Source: CAZJJK01 sp964546285
GTDB lineage: Bacteria > Spirochaetota > Spirochaetia > Treponematales > Breznakiellaceae
Assembly (NCBI GenBank): GCA_964546285.1
Contig: CAZJJK010000021.1
Location: 1 to 36,176, forward strand
Length of the DNA: 36,176 bases
Reading direction: 5' to 3'
Every line of letters begins with the position of its first letter. Within the stretch, counting starts at the first letter, position 1. Position numbers and translations under genes: made by a program. A model generated the notes under the pieces. That model did not search any database and was not told the origin of the DNA. It saw nothing but the letters and a program-made list of their open reading frames with translations. Below are positions 1-7,735 of the stretch, one piece after another.

Positions 1-543
1 CCCAAACCCAAAGCCTCCTCCGGCGCCGCGGGTTCATCCACCGACGCTGGAGCTTCCGGCAACAACGCCGCGACCGCTAACGCGGCCGGCGAGGCTGTGG
101 TTCCAGAAGGAGAGGCCGCCGCCGAACAAACGACCCAAGCGGTCAAGGATACGCGTATCTCCGAATTCCTCTTCCCGGTCTGGCTGAATGAGCTTGGCGG
201 CTTGACTCACTCACCCGATCCCATGAATTTTATGGCCGGCAACTATATTTTGGGCGTAGAAAACTTTTTCGGTAAATATTCGTTCAAGTACCAGAGTTCG
301 TACAAGGGCGATAGCTTCACCTACAAGTACGACAAGACCGGCATCATCCAAATCATCCAGGCCGACGACGAAATCTATCACGCTATCCTAAAGGATAAGG
401 CCGGCGTCGAGAAGGAGTACAAACTCTACCGCTTAAAGAAAGGCAGCGCCATAACGATCGACGGCACAGAAATAAACCCCGACGAAGATGGGGTGTATAT
501 GGACGGGAAGATATTCACGCGCATAGCGCCGTCCTCAATGTAA
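1..543 (+). CDS. 3' part of an unknown protein with an Ala/Ser/Gly-rich linker
   Basis: The reading frame is open from base 1, so the gene begins upstream of the window; the GTG at 97 is an internal valine rather than a likely start. The first ~35 visible residues are a low-complexity Ala/Ser/Gly/Asn/Pro linker. They are followed by a compact domain of about 130 residues rich in Lys, Tyr, Asp and Phe, with the alternating pattern expected of beta strands (for example FSFKYQ-like and FTYKYD stretches). No catalytic motif is recognisable. A linker of this kind often joins a membrane anchor or N-terminal domain to a C-terminal domain, but the N-terminus is not visible, so location is unknown. 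A strong terminator follows 34 bases after the stop, so this is the last gene of its unit. Function unknown. Confidence 0.7.
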   Translation, partial: PKPKASSGAAGSSTDAGASGNNAATANAAGEAVVPEGEAAAEQTTQAVKDTRISEFLFPVWLNELGGLTHSPDPMNFMAGNYILGVENFFGKYSFKYQSSYKGDSFTYKYDKTGIIQIIQADDEIYHAILKDKAGVEKEYKLYRLKKGSAITIDGTEINPDEDGVYMDGKIFTRIAPSSM

Positions 544-577
544 GCCAAAAGGAAGATCGACTTCAAATTAGGCTTTA

Positions 578-608
578 GGCCATCCCGTCTCAACGGGATG
601 GCCTTTTT
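578..608 (+). terminator. Rho-independent terminator
   Basis: A perfect 11-bp stem (GGCCATCCCGT at 578-588 with its complement at 593-603) closes a CTCA loop and is followed directly by TTTTT. It ends the transcript of the partial gene at the left edge. Confidence 0.93.
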
Positions 609-690
609 CACGTTTCTTTGCTAAAAAGCGCCACCGGCATTGAACTGTTTGCCGAAGCCTGGAAGATGAAAATATTGAAGCTAGCCTTTT

Positions 691-770
691 GAGGTTCTTG
701 CAAAAGTCGCTTACTTTCGCAAGAACCTCTCACAGTTTTATTACGAGGATTATTATCTACATACAATACA
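691..770. repeat. Dispersed intergenic repeat with a perfect inverted repeat
   Basis: Bases 691-701 (GAGGTTCTTGC) and 719-729 are perfect reverse complements, an 11-bp stem with a 17-base loop. The stretch to about 770 matches 15943-16021 well by eye: both share CGCTT-x-CTTT, CACAGTT-x-TAT and a GGATT...TATCTA tail. There is no T-run, so it does not look like a terminator. It lies in the 350-bp gap before the gene at 894. Confidence 0.55.
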
Positions 771-807
771 AATAATAGCAATAATACTGCGCTTGCCATT
801 ATTGTCG

Positions 808-836
808 GCTTTCAAAAGTTGAAGTCTTTTGAAAGC
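808..836. repeat. Perfect 11-bp hairpin in the leader of the gene at 894
   Basis: GCTTTCAAAAG (808-818) and CTTTTGAAAGC (826-836) pair perfectly around a 7-base loop, 58 bases before the start codon at 894. It resembles the imperfect hairpin at 6216-6254, which sits similarly upstream of another gene. It could be a transcript-processing or attenuation structure, or part of a dispersed repeat; the sequence does not decide. Confidence 0.5.
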
Positions 837-893
837 GCCTCTTTTGGATAACGAGTAAAGAAGGGATATATTACGGCGCTAAAGGGAGACAAT

Positions 894-1715
894 ATGAAAC
901 TAGCGAGCGCATCGCTGTCCTTTCTTTTTCTTCTTTCAAGCTGTGGGCTATGGGGAGAAGTCCCAACGGAAAAAGTGGAGACAATAATCGACCATACCAA
1001 ACTAAACGCCGCTGCCATCCCATCGATAATTCTGGACGAGATCCGGCTCATGGATCTGTATTTTGAACACGCCTCGGTGGGGGAAAATGTGATGAACGGG
1101 CTGGAGGCGTTACGAACGTCCGACACCCGCTACACTTTTACCCGAGGCGGTCCTTGGGTAAGTAAAAGCGACACCTTCAACGACTCCACTATTGCCGACT
1201 GGTTTACCGCTCAGGACGGTTTCGGCGACAATGCCCGAGGTAATCCCGATTTCCAGGCGAAAGCGGACCGTTTTGCTAGCCGCGTCAGAAGTGACGGTTT
1301 CGCCTCACTTATTGATGTGGCTATGTTCAAGTTTTGCTATATCGATAGCCCCAGCGCTGGAGAAGCGTCCGCTAGTTTCGAGCTGGTTCGCGGCATCATG
1401 GAAAGCCTTGAAAACGATTTCCCCGCGACGCGTTTCGTATGGTGGACCATGCCCATCGAAACGATCGCGAACGCCGAACGGCAAGCTTACAACAACTTGG
1501 TAAGAGACTATTGTAAAACCAACGGTAAATGGCTTCTGGATATAGCCGCTATTGAAAGCCATGACGATAGTGGTAATCCGGTCTTACAAGACGCTTACGA
1601 ACTGCTCGCCGCTGATTATACCGATGATGGCGGACATTTGAACGAGGTCGGCGCCGAACGCGTCGCCCGCGCCTGGTGGTCGCTATTGGCAGGGCTTAGC
1701 GGCTGGGAAGGTTGA
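894..1715 (+). CDS. Lipoprotein with SGNH-hydrolase-like fold
   Basis: The 273-residue product begins with a lipoprotein signal peptide (hydrophobic residues 3-14, lipobox LSSC with Cys17), so it should be lipid-anchored outside the cytoplasmic membrane. Motifs fit an SGNH/GDSL-type esterase: a candidate nucleophile in FEHASVGENV (Ser61), a central strand KFCYID (about 146-151), WWTMPIE (183-189), and a C-terminal DDGGHLN in which Asp245 and His248 have the D-x-x-H spacing of the catalytic dyad. This motif order is seen in poorly described SGNH proteins linked to polysaccharide deacylation, so a carbohydrate esterase is a reasonable inference; the substrate is unknown. The ATG at 894 follows a good AGGGAG site. 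It is monocistronic, with a hairpin in its leader and another after its stop. Confidence 0.75.
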   Translation: MKLASASLSFLFLLSSCGLWGEVPTEKVETIIDHTKLNAAAIPSIILDEIRLMDLYFEHASVGENVMNGLEALRTSDTRYTFTRGGPWVSKSDTFNDSTIADWFTAQDGFGDNARGNPDFQAKADRFASRVRSDGFASLIDVAMFKFCYIDSPSAGEASASFELVRGIMESLENDFPATRFVWWTMPIETIANAERQAYNNLVRDYCKTNGKWLLDIAAIESHDDSGNPVLQDAYELLAADYTDDGGHLNEVGAERVARAWWSLLAGLSGWEG

Positions 1716-1740
1716 GCGCTTCAGACCATGTCCGAAGGAA

Positions 1741-1758
1741 GGCCGCCTTACGGCGGCC
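1741..1758. terminator. GC-rich hairpin between the lipoprotein gene and the tRNA
   Basis: GGCCGCC and GGCGGCC form a perfect 7-bp stem with a TTAC loop, between converging genes (the lipoprotein gene on plus and tRNA-Ala on minus). Flanking bases are T-rich but not a pure T-run, so it may act in both directions with modest strength. Confidence 0.55.
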
Positions 1759-1771
1759 CCTCGCTTGCTTT

Positions 1772-1843
1772 GGAGAATAGGGGATTCGAACCCCTGACCT
1801 ATAGATTGCGAACCTATCGCTCTACCAACTGAGCTAATTCCCC
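1772..1843 (-). tRNA. tRNA-Ala (anticodon CGC)
   Basis: The minus strand folds into a complete 72-base cloverleaf: 7-bp acceptor stem, D arm GCTC/GAGC, anticodon stem ATAGG/TCTAT with loop TTCGCAA, and T arm AGGGG/CCCCT with loop TTCGAAT. The anticodon is CGC, reading GCG. The acceptor stem carries the G3-U70 pair that is the identity element for alanyl-tRNA synthetase. The 3' CCA is not encoded, so it must be added after transcription. Confidence 0.95.
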
Positions 1844-1853
1844 GTCACATGGA

Positions 1854-1882
1854 AAGCTAGCGTAAAAATAGTAAAAAATCAA
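1854..1882 (-). promoter_or_regulatory. Candidate sigma70 promoter of tRNA-Ala
   Basis: On the minus strand, TTGATT (1877-1882) and TAGCTT (1854-1859) are separated by 17 bases, and the -10 element ends about 10 bases before the tRNA. The -10 match is weak; position and spacing are the main support. Confidence 0.4.
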
Positions 1883-2095
1883 CTACCCGGCGCTTACTCC
1901 TATTCCCAATGCTGTCGCGACTTGACAGCCAGTCTAATATCATCAAAGTCATCCTTATCGCTCTATTTATTTTCCATAAAAACTCTTTATAATCGCTTAT
2001 AAGCAAAATTTCCGGCAAGACAAGTTACCTATAATAATTTTTTCTTGTTAACGCGCCGCGTCGCGCCATGTTAGGCTAGACAAAAGGAGACAGGG

Positions 2096-3283
2096 ATGAT
2101 TACCCAAAAGACTGAATATGAAGCCTCTGAGGTAGGGTATGACGCGTCACGGTTGGATGTTCTCAACGCTCATTTCAAGCGAATGATTGATAAAGGCGAA
2201 TTATTTTCGGCTAATTATTGCCTATCTCGCGACGGAAAAGTGTTCGCGGAAGCGGCTATGGGGAAATTATCGTACCGAGAAGACGACCCTAGAGAATTAG
2301 TACCGGATAGTATTCAATGGATAGCCTCCATTACCAAGCTTTTTACGGCGACAGCCATCTTTCGGCTGGTTGAGGATGGCTTTATTCGCTTAAATCAGAA
2401 TGTCGGCGATCTAATTAAGGAGATGAGCCTTCCGCCTTTCAATACTATCACTCTAGCCCAACTCTTATCGCATACTTCCGGCTTAACGCCTGACCCCAAC
2501 TGTTTTGGCCATAATTATCAAAAAAACGCGTGGGACCATATCGGCACGGAAAGGAAAAAGCCCTGGTTGGAAGCCGCCTTAGCCGTGGGCATACGGAGCA
2601 AGCCAGGCACGGAGTGGGCGTATTGCAGTTTCGGCTATGTCATTTTAGGCGAAGTAATCAGCAGGGTGTCTGGTAAACATGCCCATCAGTATATCGAAGA
2701 AGAAATTATACAACCTTGCGGCTTGCGTGACACGTTTTTTCCCATCACTCACCCATCCAATGATGACGAACATCGTCGTATGATGGAGCTCGCCAAAAGG
2801 AGCAATATCCGAGATAAGCGCAATGAACGCGAAATCCAGAGGTTGCTAGAGGGCAAGGAAGCGCCAAAATCCCGCTTTGACGAGGTCCCAATGACTGGCG
2901 GCGGCCTAGTTTCTACCGCGCGGGACTTAAATCGATTTGGCGTTATGCTACTGAATCAAGGAACAATTGACGGCAAACGCATACTAGGCCGCAGGACCTA
3001 TTCGCGAATGACGGAAATGTATACAACTCAGGAAAACCGAGACTGGTGTTGGGGTTCCCCCGGCCTTTATCGGCCTTACGCTTTAGGCCCGGACCGCCGA
3101 CGCAACGCTGATACTATTTATAGCCCAAGCACTTTTTTTCATGAAGGCGCGGGCGCCTGCGCGCTAATCGTTGACCCGGAAGAACGCCTGGTCGCGTCCT
3201 GGTTCGTGCCTTTTACCAAAAACGCGTGGCACGCGCACGGTCTCTTTAACGCCGCCAGTATTATGTGGTCCGGTTTACTATGA
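2096..3283 (+). CDS. Beta-lactamase-fold serine hydrolase (class C / esterase type)
   Basis: The 395-residue protein has the signature of the penicillin-binding/beta-lactamase superfamily (Pfam Beta-lactamase): the nucleophile motif S-I-T-K (Ser78, Lys81) in an IASITKLFTATAIFRL context, the LLSHTSGL segment (about 123-130), a Y-x-S second motif in WAYCSFGY (Tyr176), and a C-terminal HEG (349-351) at the place of the KTG-like triad. No signal peptide is visible, so it may be cytoplasmic, which argues for an esterase or peptidase rather than a secreted beta-lactamase. The start at 2096 has a clear AAAAGGAG site. Its stop overlaps the start of the first permease gene (ATGA, 3280-3283), so it is translationally coupled to an ABC exporter and may act on that exporter's substrate. 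This coupling is the only clue to its role. Confidence 0.85.
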   Translation: MITQKTEYEASEVGYDASRLDVLNAHFKRMIDKGELFSANYCLSRDGKVFAEAAMGKLSYREDDPRELVPDSIQWIASITKLFTATAIFRLVEDGFIRLNQNVGDLIKEMSLPPFNTITLAQLLSHTSGLTPDPNCFGHNYQKNAWDHIGTERKKPWLEAALAVGIRSKPGTEWAYCSFGYVILGEVISRVSGKHAHQYIEEEIIQPCGLRDTFFPITHPSNDDEHRRMMELAKRSNIRDKRNEREIQRLLEGKEAPKSRFDEVPMTGGGLVSTARDLNRFGVMLLNQGTIDGKRILGRRTYSRMTEMYTTQENRDWCWGSPGLYRPYALGPDRRRNADTIYSPSTFFHEGAGACALIVDPEERLVASWFVPFTKNAWHAHGLFNAASIMWSGLL

Positions 3284-4122
3284 TAGCGCGGAGCTTAAGA
3301 ACGCTTCGCGCGGTCGCCTTTGTGACATACAAAGAATGGAGCGCGTACAGGACGCATTCTATGGTGTCCATCTTAGTCGGTCCATTATATTTTCTTGTAC
3401 AGTATTTTATTTGGAACGCGGTCTATGGGAACGCCCAAGCGGCTGGCCCTATCGGCGGCGGTGCGGCCGCGATCAACGGGCTTGATCTGCAACGTATGCT
3501 TATTTATTTTGGGGCCAACGCTTTAATCGGTTACCTAACCATGGATTTCGCCGATTGGAATCTGCAGATGTTAGTCCGCACCGGCCGTTTCCTAACCTTT
3601 GCCCTTAGGCCCTTGCACCACCGTTTTTTCGCCCTGTCACAGAAGCTTGGGCATCGCGTTTTAGGCTTTCTCTTTGAGTTCCTTCCCTGCCTCTTTATTT
3701 TCATGGTTCTTTTCCGGCTGCCCTTAGCGCCGGAACGTCCCTTATGGCTAATCCTGTCTATAGCCCTCTCTTTTTTAATGAATTTCTATGTGAATTATTC
3801 TATCGGCCTTTCCGCGTTTTGGTTTGTTAGGGCTGAGGGCGTTCGCGCTGTGTTCCAGCTATTACAAGCGGTTTTTTCAGGCGCCTTAATTCCCTTGGTT
3901 TTCTTCCCCCTTATTATTCAAAAACTGCTATTCTTTCTGCCTTTTCAATACACGCTCTATGTTCCGTCTATGATCGCGACTGGCGGTTATCGACTTGGCG
4001 GTATTGAGCTATCCATTCCCGTTATAGTCGGCTACCAAGCTATCGCGGTCGCGGTTACGGCGCTCCTCAGCGAGTTTTTATACAGAGCATCCATGCGGCG
4101 CTTTAATGGAGTAGGCGCGTGA
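3280..4122 (+). CDS. ABC-2 type permease, first subunit
   Basis: A hydrophobic protein of about 280 residues with six probable membrane segments and the arrangement of ABC-2 permeases. It opens with a cytoplasmic helix (RSLRTLRAVAFVTYKEW), followed by the first membrane span around the PLYFLVQYFIW stretch. With the next two genes it matches the two-permease plus ATPase exporter type known as COG4587/COG3694/COG4586; substrates of most members are undefined, with drug or viologen export described for some. I place the start at the ATG at 3280, which overlaps the upstream stop as ATGA; a GTG at 3265 in the same frame is possible but lies inside the previous gene. Its own stop overlaps the next start (GTGA). 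Confidence 0.85.
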   Translation: MIARSLRTLRAVAFVTYKEWSAYRTHSMVSILVGPLYFLVQYFIWNAVYGNAQAAGPIGGGAAAINGLDLQRMLIYFGANALIGYLTMDFADWNLQMLVRTGRFLTFALRPLHHRFFALSQKLGHRVLGFLFEFLPCLFIFMVLFRLPLAPERPLWLILSIALSFLMNFYVNYSIGLSAFWFVRAEGVRAVFQLLQAVFSGALIPLVFFPLIIQKLLFFLPFQYTLYVPSMIATGGYRLGGIELSIPVIVGYQAIAVAVTALLSEFLYRASMRRFNGVGA

Positions 4123-4901
4123 AAAGATATGCGGCCATATTCGGCGCCAGCTTACGAACAGCTTTTTCATCCGTAAGCGCTTATCGCGTTAATTTTATCA
4201 TGTCGATATTGATTACTTTCTTCAGCAATGTCCTTTTCCCTCTGGTGACCATCCTGATCTATCGCTCTGGCGCGGCTTTTCCCGGCTGGACCTTTCATGA
4301 GGTCCTGTTAATTCAAGCGATTTACACAATTTCCTCCGGCTTATCAAGCGTTTTTTTTATGGGCCTCTTCTGGTCCACTAACTTCAGCGTCCGGGAGGGG
4401 ACCTTTGAGCTTGCCCTTCTTAAACCAGTGGATACCATTTTCTGGCTGCTCGTCTCATCTATCAATCTTGAAAGCGCCGGTATGCTTATTGGAGGCCTGG
4501 TCATGACCGTCGTTGCGCTCTCAGGTCTAGGCTCCATAAATACAAGTTCGATTCTGGCCTGCTTGTTGCTTTTTTCTGGCGGTATAGCGGTCATGCTTGG
4601 CGTTACCCTAGTAATGGCCGCGACCTCATTCAAATGGGTTGGAAACTCGCGTATCCCTGAAATGTTCGATAGCGCCCTACAGTTCGCGCGGTATCCGCTG
4701 GATGTTTTTCCTCGGGCGGCTAGGATAGCGGCGGCCATGGTAATTCCTGTCGCTATGGTCGGCTTTTTTCCAGCCAGCGCTCTTATCCGAGGGGCCAAAC
4801 CCGTTCATTTTTTATATCTTTTGCCCTGTCTAGTATTTTTCTGGCTTGGGCGTTCGCTATACCGCGCGATGATCAAATACTACGAAGGCGTTGGGGGCTG
4901 A
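4119..4901 (+). CDS. ABC-2 type permease, second subunit
   Basis: A 260-residue membrane protein starting with GTG at 4119, overlapping the upstream stop. It begins with a basic amphipathic helix (KRYAAIFGASLRTAFSSV), followed by a hydrophobic span, a conserved-looking FSVREGTFELALLKPVD segment (about 87-104) between spans 2 and 3, and further membrane spans. The LLKP-x-D segment is typical of the COG3694-like half of two-permease exporters. It probably forms a heterodimer with the preceding permease. The start of the ATPase gene follows two bases after the stop, so three exporter genes and the hydrolase form one unit. Confidence 0.85.
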   Translation: MKRYAAIFGASLRTAFSSVSAYRVNFIMSILITFFSNVLFPLVTILIYRSGAAFPGWTFHEVLLIQAIYTISSGLSSVFFMGLFWSTNFSVREGTFELALLKPVDTIFWLLVSSINLESAGMLIGGLVMTVVALSGLGSINTSSILACLLLFSGGIAVMLGVTLVMAATSFKWVGNSRIPEMFDSALQFARYPLDVFPRAARIAAAMVIPVAMVGFFPASALIRGAKPVHFLYLLPCLVFFWLGRSLYRAMIKYYEGVGG

Positions 4902-4902
4902 C

Positions 4903-5904
4903 ATGAACGATTGTATCATCAAGACGCGTGAACTTACAAAGATATTCACAACCTACCAACGCGGTAGCGGTTTTAATGAAACGATAAAGAGCTTTTTTAA
5001 GCGTCAGAAGGTAGAAGTCCGTGCGGTGGACAGTGTTTCGTTTCAAGTGGAGGAGGGAAGCATTACCGGCCTATTAGGCCCAAACGGAGCCGGAAAATCC
5101 ACTACCATAAAGATGCTGACAGGCACACTATTCCCAAGCTCCGGTGAAATCGATGTAATGGGTTACACGCCGTCAAAACAACGCCGCAAGTATGTGGAAA
5201 AAATAGGAGCCGTTTTTGGACAGAAAGCCCAACTAATCTGGGATATTCCCCCCGCGGACAGCTTTATGATGAATAAGGCTATCTACGGTATTTCCGACAC
5301 CGACTACAGCCAGCGTTTAGACAATATGGTCGCCCTGTTTGAACTAGGCGATATTATACGTAAGCCAACCCGGGTGTTGTCGTTGGGCGAGCGGATGAAA
5401 TGCGAATTCATTATGGCCATGCTTCATGGTCCAAGAGTGGTTTTTCTGGACGAGCCGACCATCGGCCTGGACGTAATCGCGAAGGCGCGTATACGAACAT
5501 TTATTAAGGAAATGAATGCGCGAGGCACTACTTTCATCTTAACCACACACGATTTGGAGGATGTTGAACAATTGGCCAGAGGAATAATAATCATCAATCA
5601 TGGTAAAAAAGTGTTTGATGGAGCTCTTTCCGCGCTACGCCGTGCTTTAGGGGAGAAAAAGCTGATCCAGCTTACCCTTGCCCAACCCGCGCCGGAGTTG
5701 GCCATACCACACACCACTATTGTCGCGCGCACTTCCGAGTTGGAATTAACCTTGGAAGCTGACGTAAGCGCCGTTCCCATTGGCGCCTTATTACGCGATA
5801 TTTCCGAACGTTGCGCGTTTACGGATATCGCCGTTAAAGAACTGCCGATGGACACCATAATCACCCGAATCTACCAAACTGGACCGGAGGGCTTGTCTTC
5901 TTGA
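4903..5904 (+). CDS. ABC-2 exporter ATPase (COG4586 type)
   Basis: The nucleotide-binding subunit of the exporter formed with the two preceding permeases. Visible motifs: Walker A GPNGAGKST, an FGQKAQLIWDIPP stretch around the Q-loop that is characteristic of this subgroup, the variant signature LSLGER in place of LSGGQ, Walker B VVFLDEP, and an H-loop histidine in LTTHD. A region of about 90 residues follows the ATPase core, as in COG4586-type proteins. I take ATG 4903 as the start because GGGGG lies at 4893-4897; the in-frame TTG at 4891 would place the site inside the coding region. It is the last gene of the operon, followed by a hairpin. Confidence 0.9.
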   Translation: MNDCIIKTRELTKIFTTYQRGSGFNETIKSFFKRQKVEVRAVDSVSFQVEEGSITGLLGPNGAGKSTTIKMLTGTLFPSSGEIDVMGYTPSKQRRKYVEKIGAVFGQKAQLIWDIPPADSFMMNKAIYGISDTDYSQRLDNMVALFELGDIIRKPTRVLSLGERMKCEFIMAMLHGPRVVFLDEPTIGLDVIAKARIRTFIKEMNARGTTFILTTHDLEDVEQLARGIIIINHGKKVFDGALSALRRALGEKKLIQLTLAQPAPELAIPHTTIVARTSELELTLEADVSAVPIGALLRDISERCAFTDIAVKELPMDTIITRIYQTGPEGLSS

Positions 5905-5919
5905 TCCCTAACGAAGAAG

Positions 5920-5937
5920 CCCGGAGCAAGCTCCGGG
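5920..5937. terminator. Hairpin after the exporter operon
   Basis: CCCGGAGC and GCTCCGGG are perfectly complementary around AA (effectively a 7-bp stem with a CAAG loop), 15 bases after the stop codon. No T-run follows, so it may be a transcript-end stabiliser or a weak terminator. Confidence 0.5.
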
Positions 5938-6215
5938 GTATGGAAAGCCGCCTTCCAATCAAAGAGAAACGGCTGACTAAAAGCCGCCTGATTAAAGAGC
6001 CGCTCATACCGCGTCTATTATTCTGATTTCCGTCAAAGGCTTCCACCTTTTGGCGCTGTAATAAGAGGGCTTTTTGAACGCGGCCTTATGGTCATCGCGC
6101 ATTAACGCTAAAATTCATCGGGGCTCAATACCCCCGCTTATGATTTCGCTTTAAATGAGCTCTATCGAAATGGCCTAAAGTTACCGATATTGAAAGCGGT
6201 CTGTTATAAATATTT

Positions 6216-6254
6216 GAGGTTATTTCAAAAGCTAGAGCCTTTTGGAATTGCCTC
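6216..6254. repeat. Imperfect hairpin related to the one at 808-836
   Basis: GAGGTTATTTCAAAAG (6216-6231) pairs with CTTTTGGAATTGCCTC (6239-6254), with two wobble pairs and one mismatch in 16. The core TTTCAAAAG...CTTTTG and the flanking CCTC are shared with the 808-840 hairpin. Both lie shortly upstream of a plus-strand gene. The rest of the gap 5905-6301 shows AT-rich promoter-like sequence near 6285 but nothing else I can name. Confidence 0.45.
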
Positions 6255-6301
6255 GGCTAATCTGGACTTTTTGGAAAGGTAATACATAATTGTTATTATG
6301 A

Positions 6302-6319
6302 TGACCTGCATACAGGTCA
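6302..6319. promoter_or_regulatory. Perfect dyad, candidate operator
   Basis: TGACCTG-CATA-CAGGTCA is a perfect 7-bp inverted repeat with a 4-base spacer, the geometry of a dimeric repressor site. It sits just downstream of AT-rich, -10-like sequence (about 6281-6298) and upstream of the best-supported start codon at 6337, where a repressor could block transcription. A hairpin in the leader is the alternative. Confidence 0.5.
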
Positions 6320-6336
6320 GAGCAAGGATGGTCCGA

Positions 6337-7695
6337 ATGGCTTTAGGAATGATTCACCGTTTAATCAAGATTTTTGAAGACGCGACGAGCGAATTAACTA
6401 TTCCATGTCGTTGCGAAGACATCGAATCAATCGCTATTTTAGTTCATAGAATTATGTCTCTCCAATCCAGGCAGTTCCACACATTGGAACATGTCTTTGG
6501 TTTTCTGGATAATGCCGATCCATTAACCTCTCTTTCGGCTGTATTTCACGATTTAGTGTATTATCAAGTAGATGATGGGCTCCAACCGGAATTAAGAAGT
6601 ATTATAAATTCAGAAATCACCGAAGCTGAGGGTAAAATAGGCCTGAGAAGCGCAAGTCAGGGCGAAGATCGATATATGTTGCTATGTCGCCGCGTTTTTG
6701 GGTTTAAGCGCGACGCGGTAATGAATTCTACCACGGGTCTTAACGAATTCCTCAGCGCTCTCATCATGACTCGTCTTATTGGCAAATATTTCAGTGAGAC
6801 GCAATTGCTCGCTGTAATTGTTTGCATAGAAGCGTCCATACCCTTTCGAGGGCCAAACGACGCGGGCTTAAGCATGGGACAAGTTTTAGAGCAACGCTTA
6901 ATCAGTATGCGCGATGATGGCTTAATTTTTAGCGACGATGACGAAATTCATGAAATGATCTTCCGAGCTATCGCTTTCGCGAATCATGACGTCCAAGATT
7001 TCGCGCTACAAGATCCTACCCGCTATCTCAACAACACATGGAAATTACTGCCTGAACTCAATTCCCCATTACGGAATCGCGGCGTATTTTCAATAAAGGA
7101 ATACCGAGTAGCTTTGGTTAAAATGCTCGGCTTCTTCAAATTCCTTGTACCAGAAAATGTTTTCCATAGTTATCGGGGTAGCCCGGACGATGAAACTATG
7201 ACTGGACTAATAGAGCGCGCAAGAGTAAACCTTGCCATAGCAAGAAGATATATGAACGCTAAGATACTCGCTACTGCTTTGATAGAAGCGCTCGCGCTCG
7301 AAACCGGTGGAGACGTTCCGCTTGCGCTGTTTATGGGAGACATCCCCAACGCTCATTTCCAGCCGGATCGTTTAGATGACTTCCTGCCCCCTGTCGTTAG
7401 GCCAGAATGGATTTCCGATACAGACCCCGTTTATCGGCTCCTTAGCGACGGCCGTATGGAAGAATCTACCTTTGATCTGAAAAACTCGCCTCTCGCCCTT
7501 TTCCTCTACTGCAGCCTACCGCCAGCCGCCTTTGATTCAATGGTGGAAAACACGGAACGTTTTTATAAGGGAGAAATGAAAGCTAACGCGTACATAAGCG
7601 CTTGGAATCCGATTGTACGTAACGCTGTCATAAAAGCCAGTTCACGAATGGTCATGACACGCCGCGCTAAACTAAACTCTTTAATATCGGGATAA
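6337..7695 (+). CDS. HD/PDE-like metal-binding protein of unknown function
   Basis: A largely helical protein of about 450 residues. Near its N-terminus QFHTLEHVFGFLDNAD is followed about 20 residues after its first histidine by AVFHDLVYYQVD. The H-x(3)-H plus H-D arrangement, with Y/F-H-T in the place of the Y-H-N of cyclic-nucleotide phosphodiesterases, suggests an HD-superfamily metal site, so phosphohydrolase or phosphodiesterase activity is plausible; I cannot name a substrate. The remaining ~350 residues show no further motif. Start choice: the ATG at 6337 has AAGGA eight bases upstream; ATGs at 6298 and 6328 are also in frame, but 6298 lacks a well-spaced site and would place the perfect dyad inside the coding sequence. 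It converges on the next gene with only 40 bases between. Confidence 0.6.
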   Translation: MALGMIHRLIKIFEDATSELTIPCRCEDIESIAILVHRIMSLQSRQFHTLEHVFGFLDNADPLTSLSAVFHDLVYYQVDDGLQPELRSIINSEITEAEGKIGLRSASQGEDRYMLLCRRVFGFKRDAVMNSTTGLNEFLSALIMTRLIGKYFSETQLLAVIVCIEASIPFRGPNDAGLSMGQVLEQRLISMRDDGLIFSDDDEIHEMIFRAIAFANHDVQDFALQDPTRYLNNTWKLLPELNSPLRNRGVFSIKEYRVALVKMLGFFKFLVPENVFHSYRGSPDDETMTGLIERARVNLAIARRYMNAKILATALIEALALETGGDVPLALFMGDIPNAHFQPDRLDDFLPPVVRPEWISDTDPVYRLLSDGRMEESTFDLKNSPLALFLYCSLPPAAFDSMVENTERFYKGEMKANAYISAWNPIVRNAVIKASSRMVMTRRAKLNSLISG

Positions 7696-7735
7696 ATAGA
7701 ACCTTTTAACTAGTTGGTGTTTTATCTAATCAGTC

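Noticed and set aside
97..99. GTG as the start of the first gene
   Set aside because: The same frame is open without interruption to base 1 and there is no ribosome binding site, so this is an internal codon of a gene cut by the window edge.
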